Translations under genes and position numbers: made by a program
Assembly: GCA_002698225.1 (NCBI GenBank)
Contig: NZWD01000042.1
Coordinates: 1 to 32,107 of the forward strand
Direction: 5' to 3'
Length of the DNA: 32,107 nucleotides
DNA from: Methanobacteriota archaeon
Lineage (GTDB): Archaea > Thermoplasmatota > Poseidoniia > Poseidoniales > Thalassarchaeaceae
Notes under the pieces: generated by a model
Databases searched by the model: none
What the model was told of the DNA's origin: nothing
Seen by the model: the letters and a program-made list of their open reading frames with translations, nothing else
Part shown: in pieces, positions 8,490 to 16,385 of the stretch
How positions within the stretch are numbered: the first letter of the stretch is position 1
How the letters are laid out: each line of letters starts with the position of its first letter

Positions 8490-9683
8490 ATGGATAAGAT
8501 GGAGAAGTTTGTAGGAGACCTCTCTCTTCTGTGGAGGCTCGATGTGATGCCCCCCATTCCGAGACTATCTTGGTGGTGGTACTGGGTGATTATGTTCGTT
8601 CCCGATCCAGTAGACCCAAGGCGTTCGCGGCAACTGATGATACTGTGGTCGACTAAGGAGACGCCAGCAATCAGGGTCAATGGGCATTGGTGGAAACCCG
8701 GTTCTAGAATGTCGATTGATGAGGATGGCGGACATGTCATCCCTGGCATGGTGTGCGCATGGTGGTATGATGGCGAGCGCATGTTCGAGCCCCTAGTGAT
8801 TAGAGAATGCAGGATGGCTTTAGTCAGCGATAAGCACCCCCTTTGGCCCGCAGACGGGTCCGGCGAGGGAGCCGGTGCAATCGTACCTATTCTCGATGAA
8901 GACTTCTCTCTGGGGATGAGGCCTGGCAACAAAGGCTTCTGGCTCTCTCTCACAAGTGATGAGGAAGCCCGCTCAGAAGGTGCACCGACCTCGTTCGAAG
9001 CTGAGATGACTCCTTGGTGGGGCCCACCAAGCACCCTGACCTACAGGAACAATGTGTATGGCTTCGACATGGGATATGACATTCTGAGACTGCAAGGAAC
9101 CAAACTCAAACTGAAGGTGGATGGCGAGGAGTTTGAAGGCTCGGCTTACTTCCAGAAAGTATCCGTCCAAGCCCCGTCCTTCCCATGGTTTTGGGGCATG
9201 CTTCACTTCGATGACGGCTCGTACATCGATTGGTTCAGACCACACATCCCCCCGGGGATGACTTCGATGGACGACAAGCCATGGCGCCGCCGGGACTTTC
9301 TACGCACCCCAGCTATCGGCACGGGTATCTTCCATGATGCCAGACGAGGCCGGACTGAGAATTTCAAGCGTTGCGAGGTCGAGGTTCTAGAGTCGGACGG
9401 GGAACAGCCTCTGCTAGATAATCACGGTAATCCTCTGCCCAAGTTCAAAGTCAGGATTTGGAACGGGCGTACACAGATATCAATCGAAGTTAGGGCAGTC
9501 AGCAGGGCCCGTTGGACCTTCGATCAACCTACACGCGCTGGAATGGTGAGCCACCTTACCTACAACGAATACCCTCTCGAAGTCCTGAAGATTGCTATCC
9601 TAGACGAGCAGGGATTGAGGACGGCTGATGATTACGAGTGGATGGTCGGGAACGCTGAGCACACATGGGGAATCTTACACTAA
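8490..9683 (+). CDS. AttH/carotenoid 1,2-hydratase (CrtC)-like lipocalin-superfamily protein, tentative
   Basis: Trp-rich; GSAYFQKVSVQAPSFPWFWGMLHFDDGSYIDWFRPH resembles the AttH/CrtC core (W...HFDDGS). 9 nt after the ABC permease stop. Confidence 0.42.
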   Translation: MDKMEKFVGDLSLLWRLDVMPPIPRLSWWWYWVIMFVPDPVDPRRSRQLMILWSTKETPAIRVNGHWWKPGSRMSIDEDGGHVIPGMVCAWWYDGERMFEPLVIRECRMALVSDKHPLWPADGSGEGAGAIVPILDEDFSLGMRPGNKGFWLSLTSDEEARSEGAPTSFEAEMTPWWGPPSTLTYRNNVYGFDMGYDILRLQGTKLKLKVDGEEFEGSAYFQKVSVQAPSFPWFWGMLHFDDGSYIDWFRPHIPPGMTSMDDKPWRRRDFLRTPAIGTGIFHDARRGRTENFKRCEVEVLESDGEQPLLDNHGNPLPKFKVRIWNGRTQISIEVRAVSRARWTFDQPTRAGMVSHLTYNEYPLEVLKIAILDEQGLRTADDYEWMVGNAEHTWGILH

Positions 9684-9737
9684 CGCTGCCGCACCTTCAT
9701 AACCACCAGCCCACCAAGTCGAAACCGAGGCGATAAG

Positions 9738-10283
9738 ATGAGCGATGAAGACTTGGTGACGAGAGCGGCACAGCATATCATGCAAAGTGATTTCATGGGG
9801 GCCATGGGGCTTTTCGAAACACATGTAGGGAACAATCCGGATGATCCGGCCGGGTATCATGGATGGGCTGAGTCAGCCCTGTTTGAGATACAGCAGAACG
9901 GGAATATCGACGATAATGGTAAAGATCGAGTAAATGAGGGGCAGGTTGCTGCCTACTTCCGTAAGGCATCTTCTCTAGCCCCGGATAACGCCGAGTACCT
10001 CGCCGCACACGCAAACGCTCTCCTAGAGTTTGACCGAATACCTATGGCAGTACGAGAGTTCGAGAAACTATGTGACCTCGGTGCTTCGAGCGACGAGGTC
10101 GATGTCTCATTTCACCTATACGAGGCCGCCCGCATGCTAATCGATTCCGTCGACCTCAAGACAGATTTCGATCGAAGTCACCCCTTTGCTAGACAGTATG
10201 TCCCAGTCGCCATCAAATTCGCGCTTCTAGGGCTGGGCTTCCCCTCCGCTGAAGAGGCTACTGAGTACCTGGCCGAGGACTAG
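9738..10283 (+). CDS. TPR-like helical repeat protein
   Basis: AAQHIMQSDFMGAMGLFETHVGNNPDDPAGYHGWAESAL and AYFRKASSLAPDNAEYLAAHANALLEFDRIPMAVREFEKL have TPR-like spacing. Confidence 0.6.
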   Translation: MSDEDLVTRAAQHIMQSDFMGAMGLFETHVGNNPDDPAGYHGWAESALFEIQQNGNIDDNGKDRVNEGQVAAYFRKASSLAPDNAEYLAAHANALLEFDRIPMAVREFEKLCDLGASSDEVDVSFHLYEAARMLIDSVDLKTDFDRSHPFARQYVPVAIKFALLGLGFPSAEEATEYLAED

Positions 10284-10296
10284 TGGAGGCAATCGC

Positions 10297-11178
10297 TTGG
10301 ACAGCGACCGTGTGATGGTCGCCCTAGGCTATCATGGTGATTCCTTCCATGGGTCCCAGACCCAGCCCGGCATCAAGACAGTCGAAGGCTCCCTGACTAG
10401 GGCACTAGACCGACTGGACTGGTGGAGGCCCAAATGCCTAGAGATGTCCAGCCGGACAGATGCCGGAGTAAGCGTGAGGATGAATCTAGCTAGAATCGAT
10501 CTTCCAAATGAGGTGGCAGGGTCAATCCAGAGGGCCAATCTTCTGAGGGCACTGAATGACAACCTGCCGATAGGAATGGTCGCTTGGGGTGTCAAGGCCA
10601 TCCCCGAAGACACGAGAATCAGGCACTCCATCTCGCGTCATTATTTGTATCGCACAGAGGTATCTCACGACTGGCCTAGAGGGTTCGACGAGGATGCGTT
10701 CGCTGAGGCGTGCTCATCCTTGCAAGGTCAGCACGACTTCACGAACCTGTGCCGCCTTGATGAGGGAAAGGACCCGGTCAGAACTGTGGACGAGTGCAGT
10801 CCATGGGTGACCGATGAGGGTAGAATTATCGGTATCTCAGTTAAGTCGCGAGCCTTCCTTTGGAATCAGGTCCGCAGAATGGCCAGCGCGGTATCAGGTG
10901 TGGCTTCGGGAAGGAACACCATCGAAGACATCCGCTTGGCCCTTGAAAGGCCGAATATCCCTATTGACCTCGGCCGCGCTCCTTCTGAGGGCCTGATTCT
11001 ATGGTCGATAGAGAACGACCATACTTCGGATATCTTCGATTCTTCTCTACCAGATACAAGCTGGTTCACACCTCCTCCTGATGATATCAGGCAGCACACC
11101 AGATGGCTTTCTCTCGCCCGTCTGGAGATGTCAACGCTGCTTGAGAGGGAGTGGATGAGGCCTCTCAGACGAGCCTGA
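10297..11178 (+). CDS. truA: tRNA pseudouridine synthase A (TruA)
   Basis: ALGYHGDSFHGSQTQPGIKTVEGSL, catalytic SSRTDAGVSV, FTNLCR, FLWNQVRRMA. TTG start after GGAGG. Confidence 0.93.
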   Translation: MDSDRVMVALGYHGDSFHGSQTQPGIKTVEGSLTRALDRLDWWRPKCLEMSSRTDAGVSVRMNLARIDLPNEVAGSIQRANLLRALNDNLPIGMVAWGVKAIPEDTRIRHSISRHYLYRTEVSHDWPRGFDEDAFAEACSSLQGQHDFTNLCRLDEGKDPVRTVDECSPWVTDEGRIIGISVKSRAFLWNQVRRMASAVSGVASGRNTIEDIRLALERPNIPIDLGRAPSEGLILWSIENDHTSDIFDSSLPDTSWFTPPPDDIRQHTRWLSLARLEMSTLLEREWMRPLRRA

Positions 11179-11599
11179 TGAAGACCTCGTCACCATCCTC
11201 GCAGGGTAGCGCTTCGCGCAGGAAGGAGGCTGATATCACCTCAGCGATCTCGGTATGGCGAGTCAGGTCCGGTATCAGTATGGCACAACCTATCCACTCA
11301 TCTCCGCCACGACTTATCTCCGCCCTGAAGGCGGTGGCCCCTCCGAAGGATTTCCCTGAACGCTCGAAGCCATGGACCCTCAGGGCCTTGGTTCTCTGGG
11401 CCTTTTCCCCTTCCTCCAGGCCGGCTAGAGCCCTAAGGCTTCGATATTCTGCGAGATTGTCTCCAAACAAATTGATGTTCAGAGTCCCAGGCCAAGCGCC
11501 CGTCCCCAGTATCAACTTGAACTGATCCTGATAGTGAGGCTGAGCCATGAATACATGGGCCCGGCCGAGCCCACTTGACACCACTCCGGTCAGATGCAC
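11165..11599 (-). CDS. ribK: CTP-dependent riboflavin kinase, archaeal type
   Basis: GVVSSGLGRAHVFMAQPHYQDQFKLILGTGAWPGTLNINL and CAILIPDLTRHTEIAEVISASFLREALPCEDGDEVFIRL match the archaeal RibK pattern. GTG start. Confidence 0.85.
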   Translation of the reverse strand: MHLTGVVSSGLGRAHVFMAQPHYQDQFKLILGTGAWPGTLNINLFGDNLAEYRSLRALAGLEEGEKAQRTKALRVHGFERSGKSFGGATAFRAEISRGGDEWIGCAILIPDLTRHTEIAEVISASFLREALPCEDGDEVFIRLV

Positions 11600-11618
11600 G
11601 CCCCTTCCCTAGGGGGGC
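11600..11618 (-). promoter_or_regulatory. GC-rich inverted repeat abutting the ribK start codon
   Basis: GCCCC (11600-11604) pairs GGGGC (11614-11618); contains CCCTAGGG (11607-11614). Confidence 0.25.
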
Positions 11619-11643
11619 CGCTCATAATGTTCCTGATACGAAA

Positions 11644-12510
11644 TCAAAGCGAAAAGTGCTGACCTTGCCAACCGACTCCCCAACCCATTCCGGTCAACTC
11701 ATCGTACTCTTTCTCCTGATTTAGAAGCGGATTCGAGTGATTGAGGTGGATGAAGTGAATCTCAGGATCTCCTTCACTTCTCACCCCGAGTCTCAACAGA
11801 CTCTCTGAAACGGTGGGGTGAGGTATCTCACTCATATCCCTACCAGGAAGCTCTCCAGAGTCCCAGAATGAGCCATCAATCAGAGCCAGGTCTGCTCCAA
11901 TCTCGGCGAGCCACCCGCGAATAGTCTCAGCACCATGCTCGGCAAGCGTAGCATCCCACTTGTCATGGTCAGGTAAGAACAGGGCCGACCTAGAAGGACC
12001 TCTAATTAGGATAGCGTGAGTGTCTGCGAACTCATCACGATGAGGTACAGGGACGAAGAACAACTCAAAGCCGCAACCCTCGGAAGGTTCGAACCCTTGC
12101 ATTGGAGAAACTTCAGATGGACTGAATGGCTCCATCACTTCCCGCTTTTCCATCTCGGCGATGACTGAACTGCTTGCGTAAAGCGGTAAGTTACTGACCC
12201 CCATGACCTCCTTGCCGAATTGACCAAGTCCATCCACATGTCCAAGGTGTACATGTGTAAGACTCACACTATCCGGTCTAGCTACTCCGCCTATGCCCAC
12301 AGTCTCGGCCCACAGCCTCATCTGGTCTGGCAGCGACCTGCTGGCCTCGATTAGGTGCATACTGCCATCAGCACCGAGTACTCCGCATGCGACAGGATGC
12401 CTGCGAAGCTGATGATCCCGATGCGCAGCCATGCAATGCGAGCATGCGCAGCCAGCGTGGGGGACCCCTCCGTCCTGAGCAATCCCTAACAGAGTCAGCG
12501 AGACGGCCAT
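11644..12510 (-). CDS. Metallo-beta-lactamase-fold protein, PqqB-like
   Basis: LLGIAQDGGVPHAGCACSHC, SLTHVHLGHVDGLGQFG, LFLPDHDKWD. Start placed at ATG 12510 (MAVSLTLLG); the ORF-track start at 12696 would extend into the divergent neighbour. Confidence 0.8.
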   Translation of the reverse strand: MAVSLTLLGIAQDGGVPHAGCACSHCMAAHRDHQLRRHPVACGVLGADGSMHLIEASRSLPDQMRLWAETVGIGGVARPDSVSLTHVHLGHVDGLGQFGKEVMGVSNLPLYASSSVIAEMEKREVMEPFSPSEVSPMQGFEPSEGCGFELFFVPVPHRDEFADTHAILIRGPSRSALFLPDHDKWDATLAEHGAETIRGWLAEIGADLALIDGSFWDSGELPGRDMSEIPHPTVSESLLRLGVRSEGDPEIHFIHLNHSNPLLNQEKEYDELTGMGWGVGWQGQHFSL

Positions 12511-12605
12511 AGTGGTCGGTAGAGGGCATTGCGAATGAAGGACACGCAAGATAGGCGAGGATTGGCGTCCGATGGAGCAATGAACCTGAACTGGTTCTGC
12601 GGAAC

Positions 12606-13784
12606 ATGGCAGCCGACTTATCGTGGATGCGCGAGCGTTACGAGGAGTTACGTTCACAAGGATTCGACTGGGACCCTCCTGCCTTGCAGTCGGCAAGTGA
12701 GCCGCGTTGCATTATAGATGGACAAGAGATGATTATGCTCTCGGCTAACAACTATCTCAATCTGACAACTCATCCCAAAGTTGTCGAGGCCTCGATTGAG
12801 GCCACTCAAAAGTATGGAGCAGGTTCTGGCTCAGTCAGAGCGATAGCTGGAACCCTTGAACTCCATCTCGAGGCCGAGCGCCTGTGTGCCCAATTCAAAG
12901 AGGTCGAGGCAGCGCTCACCTACTCGGCAGGATACACTGCCAATGTCGGCCTGATCCCAACTCTTGTGCGCGGACCGGAGGATGTGATTATCTCCGATGA
13001 ACTAAATCACGGATCGATAATTGACGGAGTCCGGCTGACCAAGGCATCGCGGGCGGTGTACCAGCACAACGACATGGACGCCCTCGAGAGTACCCTAAAG
13101 CAGCACAAGCACAGTGAGAGAAAACTGATCATCACTGATGGGGTGTTCAGCATGGATGGCGACATAGCACCCCTCGACCGAATCACCGAGCTCGCTGAGG
13201 AGCACGATGCGATGGTGTTCGTAGATGATTGCCATGGAGAAGGAGTCCTCGGAGAAGGACGTGGAATAGTGGCTCACTTTGGACTACAAGGAAGAGTAAC
13301 CTTCGAAATTGGCTCCTACTCGAAGGCACTGGGGGTGCAGGGAGGCATCGTGGCAGGATCGGAGGATGTCCGCAGACACGCTCTGAATCATAGCAGGTCA
13401 TGGCTACTGTCTGGAAGCCAGCCACCCGGTGTTGCAGCAGCCCAGAAGGCAGCAGTACAGGTGCTGATGACGGAGCCGCAGCATGTCCGAAAACTCTGGG
13501 AGAACACTGATTACTTCCGCAATGAACTCGAGTCACTCGGGTTCGATACGGGTTTGAGTGAGACTCCGATAATCCCTGTGATGTGTGGAGAGAGCTCAGT
13601 AGCCCAAGACCTATCTTCTGCACTCAGAGAGAAGGGCGCGATGGTGGGTGCAATTGTATTCCCGATGGTCTCCCGGGACAAAGCGAGAGTGAGGGCTCAG
13701 ATATCTGCGGGACTGTCGCGCGAGGACTTAGATGAGGTTCTCGTAAAGTTCGATTCGTGTGGTCGACAATTAGGATTGATATGA
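12606..13784 (+). CDS. Alpha-oxoamine synthase family (2-amino-3-ketobutyrate CoA ligase / 8-amino-7-oxononanoate synthase-like)
   Basis: SANNYLNLTTHPKVVEA, GAGSGSVRAIAGTLELHLEAE, FSMDGDIAPLDRI, VDDCHGEGVLG, PLP-lysine motif SYSKALGVQGG. Confidence 0.92.
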   Translation: MAADLSWMRERYEELRSQGFDWDPPALQSASEPRCIIDGQEMIMLSANNYLNLTTHPKVVEASIEATQKYGAGSGSVRAIAGTLELHLEAERLCAQFKEVEAALTYSAGYTANVGLIPTLVRGPEDVIISDELNHGSIIDGVRLTKASRAVYQHNDMDALESTLKQHKHSERKLIITDGVFSMDGDIAPLDRITELAEEHDAMVFVDDCHGEGVLGEGRGIVAHFGLQGRVTFEIGSYSKALGVQGGIVAGSEDVRRHALNHSRSWLLSGSQPPGVAAAQKAAVQVLMTEPQHVRKLWENTDYFRNELESLGFDTGLSETPIIPVMCGESSVAQDLSSALREKGAMVGAIVFPMVSRDKARVRAQISAGLSREDLDEVLVKFDSCGRQLGLI

Positions 13785-14009
13785 GTGATTGACATGCAAG
13801 GTGAAAGACGTGAGAGATTACTGGTGTTTTGGCTGCTTGCCTCGGCTTTTGGGATAATGTTCGCAGTACTATCTTGGATCCAGGAGGCTGGAATCCTACC
13901 GCCTGCTGACGAACTTGGAGCATGGAAAGGGGCCCTCGCTGTCGCAACGGGCCTCGTACTCTATTGGATAGTGGCCAGAGAGATACCAGGAGGTCCGGGC
14001 GATGCCTGA
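13785..14009 (+). CDS. Small membrane protein of unknown function
   Basis: 74 aa with two hydrophobic segments; abuts the upstream CDS and overlaps the downstream thioesterase by 8 nt. Confidence 0.6.
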   Translation: MIDMQGERRERLLVFWLLASAFGIMFAVLSWIQEAGILPPADELGAWKGALAVATGLVLYWIVAREIPGGPGDA

Positions 14010-14433
14010 GTTAGGACACTGGCCCATAAAGTGCGAGATTCCGGTCCAGTGGGGCGATCTCGATGCCTTCAATCATGTCAATCACACTGTCTTCCTAACT
14101 TGGATGGAGACGGCCCGAATGAACTACTTCATCGCCTGCGGTTTCGATGAATTGCACAAATCTAAGGGGATTGGCCCCATTCTAGCTGGCCTGCAGGCCG
14201 ACTACTTGGCACCCGTGGGCTTCCCGGACACAGTGACTGTTCACACGACAGTAACTCGCATTGGCAACTCATCATTTGAGATGGGCTATCGAATCACGAG
14301 CGAGGCCAATGGAGGAGAGATGGCCGCCCAAGGAAGAGTCTCAGGCGTGGTTTTTGATTACGAATCTCGTAAGAGCACACCCATGCCCGATTCGCTGAGG
14401 AAGAGGATATACGACCTAGAGGCATCTGCCTGA
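14002..14433 (+). CDS. 4-hydroxybenzoyl-CoA thioesterase family (hotdog fold) acyl-CoA thioesterase
   Basis: IPVQWGDLDAFNHVNHTVFLTWMETARMNYF is the 4HBT/YbgC active-site region. Confidence 0.92.
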   Translation: MPELGHWPIKCEIPVQWGDLDAFNHVNHTVFLTWMETARMNYFIACGFDELHKSKGIGPILAGLQADYLAPVGFPDTVTVHTTVTRIGNSSFEMGYRITSEANGGEMAAQGRVSGVVFDYESRKSTPMPDSLRKRIYDLEASA

Positions 14434-14435
14434 GA

Positions 14436-15155
14436 CTAAGTCTCCTTGACTACTTCTTCCAACTCGTCGTCCTCATTAGCAACGAGTTCTTCGGATTCAG
14501 GTTTGTCAATTGTTCTAATCATGCCCTCAAATGGATGGAGTCCGCGATCCAACCTGTCAATTATCCTCCACCTTGGAGCATAGGAGAGGTGGATGTATAA
14601 TGGACCAGGGAGGACGAAGCACACCCAACCTGAGAACATGGCGTAATCTGGAATCTCGTTCATCATCGAGACCGATATTATCGCTAGGCCGATGAATGGG
14701 AATGGGAATAAGAATCTCCTACGGTTTTCCAATCTAATCGGCGGGCGCTTAGATACGGATGCGATAATCGAGGAGGAACCTCCAAGGAACGAGCATAGTG
14801 TAATCAGCATCAGAGTTTGCATCCCCCAATTTCTGAATGATTCCATAATTGGAATATCGTCGACGCTACCAAAGTATGCGTATGGAAGAAGCAGAGTGAG
14901 GCCCACTAGGAAGCCGTAGAATGAGCCGATGAATACTGGATGCGAGAGGGAGAGAGGATAGCCTAGAAACAACTGACTGAGGGTCCCGCCTTCGAGCATA
15001 TGGCGGTGTTCCGAATCCAACTCCTCCAACCGGTCGCGCCAATCAGTCACGAGTATTACCGCAAACCTCCCTGATTTCACCATTCCGGGGGGATTTGAGA
15101 CCAATTGCCAGTTAAGAAAATACAATTCCAGCCCACTATCGGCCTCTAGATTCAC
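14436..15155 (-). CDS. Integral membrane protein of unknown function
   Basis: 239-aa ORF with several hydrophobic segments and an acidic C-terminus; start uncertain (ATG at 15083 possible). Confidence 0.6.
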   Translation of the reverse strand: MNLEADSGLELYFLNWQLVSNPPGMVKSGRFAVILVTDWRDRLEELDSEHRHMLEGGTLSQLFLGYPLSLSHPVFIGSFYGFLVGLTLLLPYAYFGSVDDIPIMESFRNWGMQTLMLITLCSFLGGSSSIIASVSKRPPIRLENRRRFLFPFPFIGLAIISVSMMNEIPDYAMFSGWVCFVLPGPLYIHLSYAPRWRIIDRLDRGLHPFEGMIRTIDKPESEELVANEDDELEEVVKET

Positions 15156-15200
15156 TAATCTACTGTCCGAAGGGTTATCATTGACTACTCTTTAGGTCTA

Positions 15201-16385
15201 ATGCTAGGCGATAACATGGGTGACGATGACACACTTTTCACAATCACTGAAGATAATCTGGACTCCGGCCTCCGAGGAATCCCTGTCGGGACATGCAAAA
15301 CCTCCTTCGTAGACCCAATCGAAGGCGTGCATTATGTGGGCTATCCAATCGGTGACCTCGCTAATCTTGAGGAGGAGGATGTAATCTATCTCCTGATGAA
15401 CAAGAGACTTCCGAACGAAGATGAATCAGCGGCTTTTCGAGCAGAACTCGCCCACCGCGCAGAGGAGATGCCAACAGGGGCACTCAGAGTACTGGAGTCG
15501 TTGACTCCGGGTAGTGGCCACCCTATGGATTGGCTAGCAATCGGCATCATGGCCCTAGGGGCTGCTGACTCTACAGGAGACTCTCGCTCGGGTTCGATGA
15601 ATCTGATTGCCCGTATGCCTGAGTTGATGGCGAGACTATTCCTGCTGCGTGGCGGCAAGTCAGAAGAACTCAGACCACGCAAACCCGAGTTGGGCCTAGT
15701 GGAGAACTTCGTCCATATGCTCGGCGTCGAGGGCGAGGAAGCTGAGAGGATGGAACGCGTCCTGAGATTCTTCTTCATACTGCACATGGATCATGGAGGA
15801 GGAAATCTCTCAACATTCTCAGGCAAAGCAGTCGCTTCAGGCCGAGCCTCGATTTACGCATCGATCGCCAGCGCGATGAATGCGTTGTCTGGCCCGCTGC
15901 ACGGCCGAGCAAACCAGGCTTGCCTAGAGTTCGTCCAGCGTATTGGGACATCAGACCCAGCAGAGATTGAGGAATTCGTCCGATCAGAATTGGCGGCTCG
16001 CCGACCAATCTATGGCTTCGGGCATGGAGTCCTCAGGGCTGAGGACCCTCGAGCGCGTTTACTAATCGAACTTGGCTCCGAGATTTGTCCCGATGACGAG
16101 AATTACAAGATCGTGACAGCCCTGAGAGAAGTAGTCCCACCCATCCTCAAGGAAATTCCAAAAATCAGCAACCCGTATCCGAATGTGGACATAGCAAGTG
16201 GTAGCCTGCTGCATTCAGTCGGCTTCCGAAAGCCCGACTACTACACCACCTTCTTCGGGTGGGCCCGAGTTGCTGGAATCTGCGCCCAGATTCTGGATGA
16301 GAGAAGCGCTAGAGGAGGTAGAGGAACTCCAATCTATCGACCGAAGTACATTCCTCGTGAACAACCGCACCAGCGTTTAGAGTAG
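15201..16385 (+). CDS. gltA: Citrate synthase
   Basis: Catalytic regions: ALSGPLHGRANQ, YGFGHGVLRAEDPR, NPYPNVDIASGSLLHSVGF. Alternative ATG at 15216. Confidence 0.93.
   Translation: MLGDNMGDDDTLFTITEDNLDSGLRGIPVGTCKTSFVDPIEGVHYVGYPIGDLANLEEEDVIYLLMNKRLPNEDESAAFRAELAHRAEEMPTGALRVLESLTPGSGHPMDWLAIGIMALGAADSTGDSRSGSMNLIARMPELMARLFLLRGGKSEELRPRKPELGLVENFVHMLGVEGEEAERMERVLRFFFILHMDHGGGNLSTFSGKAVASGRASIYASIASAMNALSGPLHGRANQACLEFVQRIGTSDPAEIEEFVRSELAARRPIYGFGHGVLRAEDPRARLLIELGSEICPDDENYKIVTALREVVPPILKEIPKISNPYPNVDIASGSLLHSVGFRKPDYYTTFFGWARVAGICAQILDERSARGGRGTPIYRPKYIPREQPHQRLE

Noticed and set aside
8486-9034. 182-aa minus-strand ORF antisense to the AttH/CrtC-like gene
   Set aside because: Lies wholly within a longer coupled plus-strand CDS; no recognisable motifs.
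12582-12597. GAACC-TGAACT-GGTTC inverted repeat upstream of the alpha-oxoamine synthase
   Set aside because: Only 5-bp arms; such repeats are expected by chance in a 32-kb window.
12511-12696. N-terminal extension of the PqqB-like ORF (track start at 12696)
   Set aside because: It overlaps the start of the divergent alpha-oxoamine synthase and lacks MBL homology; ATG 12510 fits the conserved beta-strand start.
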